Notes under the pieces: model-generated
Seen by the model: the letters and a program-made list of their open reading frames with translations, nothing else
Database searches by the model: none
Told to the model about the DNA's origin: nothing
DNA from: Apostichopus japonicus
Lineage: Eukaryota > Echinodermata > Holothuroidea > Aspidochirotida > Stichopodidae
DNA: 64,000 nucleotides
NCBI RefSeq assembly: GCF_037975245.1
Contig: NC_092578.1
Span: 8,388,501 to 8,452,500, forward strand
Direction of reading: 5' to 3'
Translations under genes and position numbers: made by a program
In this document: positions 22,037-32,911 of the stretch, one piece after another
How the letters are laid out: each line of letters starts with the position of its first letter
How positions within the stretch are numbered: position 1 is the first letter of the stretch

Positions 22037-22701
22037 GTGAGTCACAGTAGATCTGCACTGCATGAGTATTTTTTACAGTTACAATCTGTGGGGAACAGTC
22101 TCATTGCATGGTTAATAAGTAGTAAATATGTTAACAATAAAATGCACATTGATCCTCAGATTCTTAGATTTCTTCCAATTTCACGAGTTACCAAATATTC
22201 TGCTTACTCTTGTCCTCATATGTATTAAATATATTCAGTGAGACATTGTTCAAACTGTGTGTTCCATCTGGAGAGAATTCCAACAGCAAAAATGGGTTTG
22301 GTATCGAAAGGGTCTGAAAATGGCTTTTCTGCGGGGTCAAGGGGCGGGGGGGGGAAGGGAGGGGAAGACGGTTCTCTCAGGTTACCATGTAGAGTGTTGA
22401 GTACCAGAATAAGAAGCATATATGCCTATTTCCAGTTCTAAAACTTCTCCATGTCTAATAAACCGATCTACCTTGAAAAATGTCACTAGATTAATTTGGT
22501 TTAGCTTTATAGGTGTGTCCGTGCATTTTTGGATCGATAAGTTTCTATAACTTTTTTGGAGGATCGAAGCAATGAAGCAGTAATCAATACAATCCAGTCG
22601 GGTATGTTGTGAGACCGTACAGATTAATATACTTTCTACGTATGTCACACAACATATAAAACCGAGAACATCTGCCATAACTGAACGAGACCAGCATTTA
22701 C

Positions 22702-22723
22702 TATATATATATATATATATATA
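22702..22723. repeat. Short (TA)n tract
   Basis: Eleven uninterrupted TA units in the intron. Confidence 0.9.
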
Positions 22724-24133
22724 GTGTGGGAAATGTCTTTGCATGACTTCATTAACCTATTTCCAAGACCGGGCATTAAAATTTAACTATATAGAATATA
22801 TACGTCATCTATACGTCATCCCGCGACATAACCAAGAAACATTTTGCTGTTTAAGTACATGCATGAGACCTACGGTAGTGTGGGAAAGATATTTTGGGAC
22901 TGCTTTGAAGTTTAAAGTTCAATTTTATTTATAGTAAACTAGTTTCCATTTGACTTATTTCAATTGTATTTATATTAAACTAGTTTCCATTGACACATAT
23001 TTTTTAGACTGGCCTAAAATTTAACCTTTAAAGTTACTGCATGTAGTTCAAAAGTACAGGATGTATTTTGTACTTTTCTAATTTTTATATTCTTTAAAAG
23101 AGTTATTTTTTTTGGGAAAATGATGGAAAGTTTGACACAGTGAAACAGTTTGGGGACAGCATCTTTGCATGCATGTGTTGTGGCTCAGGACTGTCTGTGA
23201 CATATCTGTACAGGTCAATCGACGGTGTAAAACCCTTTCACTGCAATGTTATGCCAGTGCACAATGATTCCCGTATCATAGACCAAGGAGGATGTCTTGT
23301 CACCTATAAAACATGTTTTTTTTTTTTAATACAATCCTCCTGGCCCAGGTAACCTGTTCATTACTTAACAACTTAATTTGTACTTTGAATAAATTTATGC
23401 TGTCGACTGTGTGTGGTATATGTAATGTTTACAAATACTGTTTGCGTCGGGGACCCCGTTTGTAGCCTATTTTGTCGATGGGCCTTGACAGTTTGAGACA
23501 GATTTTAACAAAAACTAGTCTACCATTTTTCTGTAATCTCGGTGTGCACAGTATGAGAGCTTCTTTACGTGAGAGACGCCCGTATCAAAGTCGTGTGAAA
23601 GAAACAAAATTAAATTATAGGCCGCAAATCTGAACTAGTATTTGGGCTTTAAACTAATTAGCAGTCTCATATGCCAAAGGCTGAAAAAAAAAATGGACTC
23701 TTTAAAAGCAGCATGATGAAATGTCACGTAAACTAACAGTGTTGAAATTAGAACACCAGCTGGATGATATACAATTACTGTAGGTATCTCAGTGCTAAAG
23801 TAATATTTAAGCGGATAAACGTAGACATACTTTTTAGGAGACTGTTGGAAATGCTTAAGAGTGCTATTAATACATTTCCAGGCTTGAAGCAGTGCTTTTG
23901 CAGTTTGGTCAGAAGTTTTATGGCAGAATATTTTCCAAAAGAGATTGCAATCCATCAAACTATATATAGCCACCTGCATTTTTACGCGTACATACTGTAC
24001 ATATTAGATTTGTTCGCCAAAGGTTTATCGAAATGTTGTTGGTGGTCACAATGACTGAATTTGATGAGTTCCTCAACCTTTTCTCAACCAATTGCATCCT
24101 TATGTCCTCTTCTCATGTATTTTATATAAAGTA

Positions 24134-24158
24134 AAGTAAATCAAGACCTGATTTACTT
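24134..24158. other. Perfect 10-bp stem hairpin
   Basis: AAGTAAATCA, five bases, then its exact complement TGATTTACTT. A short inverted repeat in the intron with no associated element. Confidence 0.6.
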
Positions 24159-25049
24159 GAAATTTGTCTCTAGGCTACAGTTAATAGCTTAAAATCTAAC
24201 TCTCTAAAGCTCTAAAGTTTATGCACAACATTGTATATACCTGTATAGGATATTACCAATGGAAAAATGAAAAAAAATATGGAAATAAAGAAGAAAATAA
24301 TGTGTGCAAAAAGCTGTTTTTATAGATACTTAAGTATTTAATTAGCTATTTTGTACAGCTTGTCAGCTTGTCAACTGCTGAATATCTCGTTAGGATATAA
24401 CTGTAACTGTAGATAATTAAATTATAACATTTCAAATGAACTTTGAAGATCGTCTTGAGTTTTGTTTTTAACATGACATGATTCTGTTTTATCATGACAT
24501 CATTTTCTAGTTTGACTAAATAGCACAAATTGGCTTGAATTGCCCGAATGACAGATGCCAAGAAGATCGAAGCCAAAGAGCTCGCACCGTGTTTGATTAC
24601 ATTTTCTCAGGCAGGCTCGGGCCGGATATCTTCAAGGGTTTCAACTCGAGGAGATGGTTTTAATGAGCACCCCCTTCAGGTGTCAAAGCTCTGACGTTAT
24701 CAATTTTCTCACACAGTTTTCGCCCGCAGCTGTATACTGCCATTTGCGGAATCTCGGTCACCAGGCATTTTAATAGCTTGCTTTTTTTCTTCTAGGAATT
24801 CCCTGTTTATTCACTTCTAAAAACAATACCATGCATTATTAAAATGGGAAAATTACATTATCACATTGAAACACTTAGAAATGTCAGAAAGGTGCTGTAA
24901 CTTGCAGCAGGCCTAGCAGACATTTGTATCTATCTATACAGATAAATGTATATCATTGCATGTATAGTGTTTGAAACGGTGGAAAGTTTCGCCAACAGTA
25001 GGCTAGTATATTGTTTTGCCGGTCAGCTGATACAGCGCACTTCAATTTA

Positions 25050-25325
25050 GATTCAGGGAAACAGCAAATGACTGGTCACTTGCATTCCCTTATCTTGGAG
25101 AATTCTGAGGTTTATAAAACTTTAAGTTGATTGTTTAAAGTTTCTTTTAATACTACCCATGAACAAGTGGACATCATTTTCGATTCAGGGAAACAGCTTG
25201 TGATTAGATGCAATGACTGTAAGCACATGCACTCCCTTTTCTTTGAGAGTTCAAAGGTTTAGAAAACAATTTTGTTTATATAACTTTTAATAATACCTCC
25301 TATTAACACATGGACATCATTTCAG
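25050..25325. repeat. 132-bp tandem duplication
   Basis: Two diverged copies start with GATTCAGGGAAACAGC at 25050 and 25182. Each goes on to CTCCCTT or TTCCCTT, then GGTTTA and TGGACATCATTT. The second copy is slightly longer. Confidence 0.8.
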
Positions 25326-25862
25326 AGTTTGTAGGACTTCCTGACTTCTTTAGACAAGCTGTATTTTGTGTTGAGTAATAACGAGTTGAGTAATAACAAG
25401 GGATTCTCAATTACCTGTGAATAAAACATGATGGAAGTATTGGCCCAGCTGACTGTCCGAGAATTGTTTGTAAGTTTCAGCGGTTTCGTGTACTACTGTA
25501 TGTATGCACTCACAGAGGCATGCATGCATACACACTGGTTTGCATGAAAAATAGTGCAAATTAATTCTAACAGTAATTGGCAGCTCTGGATGGGAGTCCA
25601 AGAATTCGTGCAAACATGGGGCGATAGCTAAAATATTGTTAGTGTTCAACATGTAAATAAATATCTCAACTATATAGTGTTGTACCAGTGTTGTTATTAT
25701 TGGCTTCTGCGGATAATATGGTTATAATATACAAATCCCAATATCGACTGATAACAATTAGAAACCGATCAGATACCGATGTTTTCAATAATTTACTTTA
25801 TAACAGTCATATGGAACTTGATATCAATTGAGCAGTATGATGTTGTCAATATTTATTACCTT

Positions 25863-25876
25863 GTTGCTATGGTAAC
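25863..25876. promoter_or_regulatory. X-box-like (RFX) site
   Basis: GTTGCTATGGTAAC is two half-sites separated by AT. It differs by one base from the symmetrical RFX consensus GTNRCC-N(0-3)-RGYAAC. It lies in the intron with no known target. A chance match is possible. Confidence 0.25.
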
Positions 25877-25935
25877 ATTAATTGTCTTAATCATGAATGT
25901 ATACATACTATTTAATAATACAGTCCATTATTCAT

Positions 25936-26256
25936 ATCCATCCATCCATCCATCCATCCATCCATCCATCCATCCATCCATCCATCCATCCATCCATCCA
26001 TCCATCCATCCATCCATCCATCCATCCATCCATCCATCCATCCATCCATCCATCCATCCATCCATCCATCCATCCATCCATCCATCCATCCATCCATCCA
26101 TCCATCCATCCATCCATCCATCCATCCATCCATCCATCCATCCATCCATCCATCCATCCATCCATCCATCCATCCATCCATCCATCCATCCATCCATCCA
26201 TCCATCCATCCATCCATCCATCCATCCATCCATCCATCCATCCATCCATCCATCCA
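25936..26256. repeat. (CCAT)n array, about 80 uninterrupted copies
   Basis: 321 bp of perfect tetranucleotide with no visible interruption. It is followed by a short (CAGA)n patch (26260-26275) and a few more CCAT units. Because 4 and 3 share no factor, all frames on both strands stay open and give His-Pro-Ser-Ile or Trp-Met-Asp-Gly repeats, which are artefacts. Its perfection suggests recent expansion or a highly unstable locus. Assembly may have compressed its length. Confidence 0.97.
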
Positions 26257-26984
26257 ATCTAGACAGACAGACAGATCGACCATCCATCCATTGTAAAGTT
26301 GCATAACTGAGATCATTGCTTTCAGTCTTAATTAAATCATTGCCCATCAGGCTAGCTTGCATTTTACCTTTCATAACAGGCATGAACTGTATTATTTCTC
26401 TATTGATACATATTGCCATGACGATTTCATCATATTTAACAATGCTTTCTTCTATTGTTTAGATCTGTTTTTTGTATTCTCATGCATTGAATGACTCACA
26501 GATCTGAATGATTTTATATTTTCTTCTTGACATGCAGCCATCTCAGCATTTAATGGACCGTTGTCTGTAAAAAGTCCTGTTGATACCTCTGGTAAATGCC
26601 TCTGTGTTTGTGTATAACATGCATGCTTTGTGTTTAGTGCTGCACTTTGTAAATTGACATGTTCGCTCATAAAGTATGATTTTATAGTTTTTAATGTGGT
26701 GCTGGTTACCTGTTGTATTATATGAATGTGTCAAATGGCACAGTTTGTTGTCCAACTGGGGGGGTGCCAAAGGGGGTGGACAGGGGTTAATTTTATCAGA
26801 ACTGACCAGAAATCTGCCATGTCATATTGCTTTTTTTGCATGTTTGTGCAAAATGTGTGTCAAGTTTACAGTGTAATGATATATTACCAATCACATCAAT
26901 AAAATTTATGGTATCATATAGTACCATCATGTGCTGAAATCCATTTGGGACATCTAGAGCCATCGACCATGAGATCATGTAGGG

Positions 26985-28440
26985 GTTGTATCACCAATTG
27001 GTGTAATAAAAAAAGGGGTTAATTGTAGTACCCCTGTCCAATCAATAACAATAGATACAGTAATCAGGTTGCACCACGATGAAACCCTTTGAATTTAGAT
27101 TAGGGCTACGCCATCAACCAGCCCATATACAGTAGTAGTTGTGATACCAATTATTTGACCACCAATTTGTTAAATGAGGAAGTGTTGATCAACCAACCTA
27201 TAAAATTTCAGGGGTGTGGCCATTTGACCATGAAATATGAGACCAGAAATATGCTACGAATTTGTAAATTTAAAATAGTGTTGCACCCCAGCAGATAAAA
27301 GTAGTGGTTGCACCACCAACTGTGCAAAATAGAATATGGGGGTTGGAGCACCAACAACCGGTGACATACAATTGAGGTAATGTTTTACCACCAACCATGA
27401 CCTAATTGGATGTATATATACTGTAGGCATTTGACAACCGGTATATATAAAATGAGATTGGTTGAACTACCACTGACCAATAAGACTGTAGATAACCACT
27501 TGTGCCATCAACATGAAGTAATGTGTGGATGGTACTACCAGTTGGTAAAATGAAATAGGATTGAGCAAAAGTAATCAAATTAGATAGGAGTCGTATTAAA
27601 CCAAGAACATTTCAAATTTGATTGGGTGGCAGAATTCAATAGAAACACAGTTAGGGATGTATACCCACAAACCAGTGAAATACAATTTTAAAGATCCGCT
27701 TTTTTGGCCCCAAATTATAGCACGCTACAGCTAGGAAAGTTAAGTGATTATGTAATCGACCTGCCACAGTGGGAAATGGACCTCAGGCTCAACAATAAGC
27801 CTGCATAGCTTCTCAACACCATTAGGCCCTTTGTGTAAACACTGTGTGGAAATATGTTCATATCTACAGTGTACAGTTAATTGTACAGCATTCACACAAG
27901 GACCCTCATACAAGGCTTTGCAGACTAATTGGTAAAAATCTCAAGAAATTTCCATGATAGCGTGCTATAGTTGGGGTCTATACAGCATCCCTTTAAGCAT
28001 CGTTCTACTAATCGCTACAATGATTTAAAACAAAGATTTACCAGCAATCAATGAAACAACATTATCACATAGGGGTTACTATTTTTGCCGCAAACCATGA
28101 AATGATTTGGTGGTTAAATACACCTGTATCAGCAATTGGTAACTGGTACAGTTTTGCCACAGACACTGAAATACGTTGGTGGTTATATCACTAATTGGAA
28201 TTAAACATCCAGTGTGGTTTACCAAAACTAGAAATTAGATTGGCGCAATACCCATCATAACAAGGGGAACAACGTAAGAGTTTGCAATTAGAGAAGGTAT
28301 ATCCGCCAATTAATGACAATTAAAATTAGCAGGTCGTACCTGGACATTAACCTGTAGAATTTGTGATGTAATAGTTGTAACAGGAAACCATTGAAACCTG
28401 CAGATCTGGGTCAATTTGCGACATGAACCAATTAACTAAA
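26985..28440. repeat. Decayed minisatellite with ACCACCAAC core
   Basis: A diverged core resembling GGTTGCACCACCAACYRGTG followed by AAAT and A/T-rich spacer recurs roughly every 30-45 bp. Clear instances lie near 26991, 27073, 27110, 27163, 27195, 27311, 27345, 27388, 27430, 27470, 27505 and 27533, with weaker ones to about 28400. No two units are identical, so this is an old array almost erased by mutation. Confidence 0.6.
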
Positions 28441-29793
28441 TATGGGCTCAATTAAGCCGCTAAACATCAAGATTAAAGTAGAGGTCATAGAATCTACATA
28501 ACTCTACAACTATCATCATTGAGCTGACTGTTCTGTTATATGCTTGCACTGTTGGTACCCTTAAGTCGCTCGCTGCATTTACATAGTGAAAAAATATTAT
28601 TCTGCAAAAATTGTCACAAAATTGATTATCAACAATTGTTCCCTGAGATTTTGACACTTTTAACTTTAGTAGCAGTAGCAGTAGCAGGTACTTTAATAAT
28701 TGGAGATTAGAATCTTGTGGTTCCTGATGAATCAGCATGCACTTGTGGTGTTTCATTTATAGTGATGATGCCACCCCATCTTATGAATGATTTCTATGTA
28801 CTGTACCTGCATGTACCTATATGTACCTATCTATATTTGCCTGTTCATACTGTAGTACAATTTTATATATCAATGCTTGGTTATTTATATATGCTTGGTT
28901 GTCTGTTGCCTCCTCAGTACAATTACTGTAGTTAACTTATCACTTAAAATGGTATTCTGCATGGTCGTAAACAATATATATGTAAAACGTTTATCCTAAG
29001 ACAAAAATATTTACATTTCTAGATGAAAAACCTATCTCCATATCTCAAGATCTAACAACTCAGTATATGGTTGATTTGGTGTAACCGATTATGACCGACA
29101 AACCCATCAACTGCTCTAGGATGTTGAATCATCGTAATGTACAGTAGGTGGTCTGTGATGCATGTCATATCCTGTCAAATGCTCTTTGATAGATTTCCTG
29201 AGCTACGTTATTCGTCTTTGTTGATCGTCCTTGAAACCTGATACATTTGGAAAGTTTTGGGTATAGTTGACGATGCACTCTGTATGCAACATTTTATGAA
29301 AATGCTTCTTTAATTGTTTTTGGGGGGTGGGGTTAGAAATATTCCTTTTCTCTGACATGGATAAATTATTGAAATATTATGAATAAAAACAGACATTTAC
29401 TGGAAGTGTCCTGAATGACATCATTCATTCTGGTATATTTGCCAGATGCATAAATTTGAAAAAAATAAATAAAATGTTTCTCATGTATTCCTACATTTTG
29501 TTATGAATTTCAAACTTGACACAGTTTACAGGAAATAATTTACTGTTCAAAGCTTTTTATGTGGCAGTTTTGAAGGCTCTGAAATTTGTCTCGTGTACTA
29601 TACAGAACTTGGGCCTGAGTACAAAATGCTGCCATAACCTGTATACATGTACTGTACATCTTTTGCACCTATATAGCAATGCAAAAAAATGCCCAAGTTG
29701 CATAGCATTTTGAGGAAACACTTATTTCCTGGTTTTCAATGTTCAAGTCCAAAGATTATGTACTGTACTTGAAACCATACCATGTTACATTAT

Positions 29794-30145
29794 AGGCATT
29801 GAAGACTCGCCCCAAACTGTGTGCCACCATATTAAAAAGTTAACTTTCTGTTGCTTGCAAGTGAAGTATTTTTCTTGTTGCTACAAAATGCAGACAGTAA
29901 TGAAACGTGATACCTTGTTATCTTTAGCTGGACCTGAGATGTCCATCGTTTGTACACTGTGCTGTGGGTATTGACCGTAGCTGTATGTACTGACTGTACA
30001 CTAGTGTCTAATTACCGACGGTAGCAAGCTGTGTGTGTATTTTCTGGGATCGATGGTGGTGTCTAACACTTCTGTTACACCTCATTCGAAACTAGGTCAG
30101 ATTACCGGCATGAGACGTTTCTTTGTGCGCGAGCCTTCACACCCT
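29794..30145 (+). mobile_element. TTAA-flanked MITE, copy 1 (352 bp)
   Basis: The left terminus AGGCATTGAAGACTCGC and the right terminus, complement of AGGGTGTGAAGGCTCGC, are inverted relatives. The right flank is TTAA (30146-30149) and the left flank is TTAT, a one-base change. The internal sequence matches the copies at 38, 49, 51 and 52 kb. It lacks the small hairpin insertion found in three other copies. No coding capacity. Confidence 0.85.
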
Positions 30146-31209
30146 TTAAGGTGAAGATTGCATAATTTGGCTCGATTAGAATGATGCAAAGTCAAAACCG
30201 AGCGCAACTAAAGGCAGGCTTAATTTACACCAGTTTGCACCGTTCTCCACATTAAATAAAGAACATGTAATATGATAACGTGACAGTATACATGTGCAGA
30301 GCTTCACATTGTATTAGTAAAATGGCTTAAATTTGTCTAAACTTGTTGCAAGTATGCACGAAATATATGCACACAAACTCTTCTGTGAATGTACCAAGCT
30401 AGGTGACTTTCAACCATTGTTGTAGACAGCTGTGCAGACGTTCACAGCTAGACATTTGATTGGATTATTTTTTATGTGCTTTTTGTTGTGTTGCTTTTGT
30501 TGCTATGCTTAAAATGCTTGGTAATTTATTCAATTCACAAATGCTGTGGGAAATGTTGTGTCAAATTTTGTCTTTTACTAGAATATGTAGGTTAATGAGA
30601 TGCTGGTTTTGTACTTTTGATATTTGGGAAACGAGAGAGTGTATGTGTGGGGGGGGTGTGGGGGGAAGTGGGAAGGTGAAGGGGGGAATGGGTATAGTGA
30701 GAGGAAAGCAAGAGGGAACAGCAGGATGGTGTAAGATAGAACCTTTGTCATTAATCATGATTTAAGGACACAAATGCATATTATAGGATATATTGAGTAA
30801 TGCATCACATACAATATATAGGCTTAAAAATGAAAATTCATCTGTCTGGTTTTCCTACAAAACTAATTGAGTAAACAATTGGCTTCAGCATTTAACGAAC
30901 TTTCCTCATTTCTTGGAGTTAAAAACTGTCTTCATTTCATATTCTCATATACATATACCGTACCCTCAAAGTCTTCATAATGTTCTACAAAAGATTTTTC
31001 AGAGATTATCCCATAGATACACATGGATTAGAGGAGAGCTTAATATTCACAATTCAGCTCCAAATATTGTAAGCGTACAGGAGTTACCGGTCCTGCTCTC
31101 ATGTCACAAGTTCACATGGAGAAAGTCCATTCTGTTGTACATCATAAAATTTGCTGTTACAGTATATAGTGCATTAACCAATAACATTATTATGTTAAGG
31201 TGTTTACGT

Positions 31210-31445
31210 GGAGTGTAAGCTCAGTGGTTAACGCCGGTGCCTGCCATTTATAAGATTCCCGGTTCTAGTCACTCCAAGATTAATGTACGTCGTCCAGTTA
31301 CAGAGTTGTTGACAATTCATAATCATGGACGTTAAATATGAATGTAAGAGACTGACTTCGGTCAGCTTGCGGCTTTGATAAGCCATTGAGGCTTCTTTGC
31401 GAGTTCCTGCTTGCAGGAGGATCTAAAATACATACATACATTATT
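31210..31445 (+). mobile_element. tRNA-derived SINE, family A, copy 1
   Basis: It begins GGAGTGTAAGCTCAGTGGTT, with a polymerase III A box (TAAGCTCAGTGG, 31216-31227) and a B-box-like GGTTCTAGTCA (31261-31271) 45 bp later, the spacing of a tRNA gene. A 150-bp unrelated body follows, ending TGCAGGAGGATCTAAAATA and (CATA)n. The second copy lies at 47930-48168 on the opposite strand. Head, body and tail order is that of a tRNA-derived SINE. Confidence 0.85.
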
Positions 31446-31954
31446 GCGTACATACATGTGGTCACTCATTTCTTGATGGACTGCATCGTTCTCTATTAAA
31501 GGGATGAATCCCTACAAGCGATATCCATAATTTGAATTAAATCTAATCAACCTGCAAAGCTACTTCTTGTGATCGGAGAAAGATTGAATTACGGTATATA
31601 CTGTATGTCAGCTAGAGCCAGATCTGAGGGTTCCATTTGTGGGAGCTACAGTACTTAGTAGAGTTATTGTGCAAGTTCATTCAATTCCCTATTAAAGCAA
31701 TTATTATACAGCCATAGATAAATGTTACATTGGTACTAAGTAATTTGCTTGTTTGTTTGCTGTGATTTCTCTCGCTATAACATCCACTTCAACAGAAACT
31801 GAATCGATGTTTGTGCACTGTATGTCCGAAAGTTATTTTGCGAAAGCAACTGTCGACAGTATATGAGTAAAGTCTACAGGGCTGCTAATGATGATAATAA
31901 TGTACCCACTATATGACCAAGGTCTATTACAATGTAGGTTATAAGTATAGGCAG

Positions 31955-31980
31955 GGAGCTGCTATATACATAGCAGCTCC
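31955..31980. other. Perfect 11-bp stem hairpin
   Basis: GGAGCTGCTAT, loop ATAC, then ATAGCAGCTCC. A strong inverted repeat in the intron, not part of a recognised element. Confidence 0.7.
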
Positions 31981-32147
31981 ATCTTTGTTTAACCGAGGAA
32001 ATGCCTGAAGTTCACGTTTCCCTTTTTGGAACAATATAGTGGTCAATGTACCGTTCAATTTTTCCCACTCTGATACTAATATTGGGTTTGTTTTGTTGCC
32101 GTCTATCCAGAGAGGTGTATGTATGTCAAGTTCCTTCATGTGGTATG

Positions 32148-32161
32148 GTTACCATGGTAAC
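32148..32161. promoter_or_regulatory. Perfect palindromic X-box (RFX) site
   Basis: GTTACCATGGTAAC fits the RFX consensus GTNRCC-N(0-3)-RGYAAC exactly and is a full 14-bp palindrome. RFX factors control ciliary and some immune genes (established). No adjacent transcription start is known, so function is open. Confidence 0.35.
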
Positions 32162-32616
32162 GTAGGTGAAAGTCGGAAGTTGAGTGTCAATCGCCATGGC
32201 GCTGCAGTAAATCTTTGGATACGTATGAACAAAGATTTTGTAAAGTTTCAAAAAGTGTTACACAGAAGGGGGTTAAGCCAGACTGCAGTGCGTTTGTTAC
32301 ACTTTATTATGATCGATCGAGCAAACTAATTGTGTTTGTTCACGAATGTATTCTTTGGATGTGGTTGAACGCTTGGCCATACTTGTTATCAGACAATTTT
32401 TTCTAGTTTGGGAGGATGGTTCCTCATACTAGGTGGGGACCTATGCCTTGACCACCTTTAGCATGAAAGGTCAAAGGTCAATTATTGAAGCAAAAAGTGA
32501 CTTTTTGTTCTGAATGCAAAGACAATGGTTGGACATTACTAATATTAAAACAGTACTTATTGATAACTGTCATTCTGGGCTGTAGAAAATGTATCTTTTC
32601 AATGAGCAGAGAATTC

Positions 32617-32911
32617 ATTGGCTAACATGAGATCATGTGACATCAGGATTATAAGCTCCCACATGTATGATGAGCTTTCCAGAGATTAACTGGGGGTGGG
32701 GGAGGGGGGATCTATGTAACCATTTCCATGCCAGGAGGGGGATGGGGAGAGAGATAGGGTACACTATTGGCTAACATGAGATCATGTGACATCAGGATTA
32801 TAAGCTCCCACATGTATGATGTGCTTTCCAGTGATTACAGTAGCTGGGTGGAGGGATCTATGTAAACATTTCCATGCCAGGATGGGGATGGGGAGAGAGA
32901 TAGGGCACTGG
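32617..32911. repeat. 149-bp tandem duplication
   Basis: Two copies start with ATTGGCTAACATGAGATCAT at 32617 and 32766 and stay closely similar to GGGGAGAGAGATAGGG. The main difference is a longer G-rich stretch in the first copy. High similarity indicates a fairly recent event. Confidence 0.9.

Noticed and set aside
23140-23352. 70-codon frame in the Ig intron
   Set aside because: A GTAACC donor-like site follows it, but no acceptor precedes it and no Ig or other motif is recognisable.
25779-26419. Long open frames with IHPS and GWMD repeats on both strands
   Set aside because: They are the (CCAT)n microsatellite translated. A 4-base repeat without a stop codon keeps every frame open.
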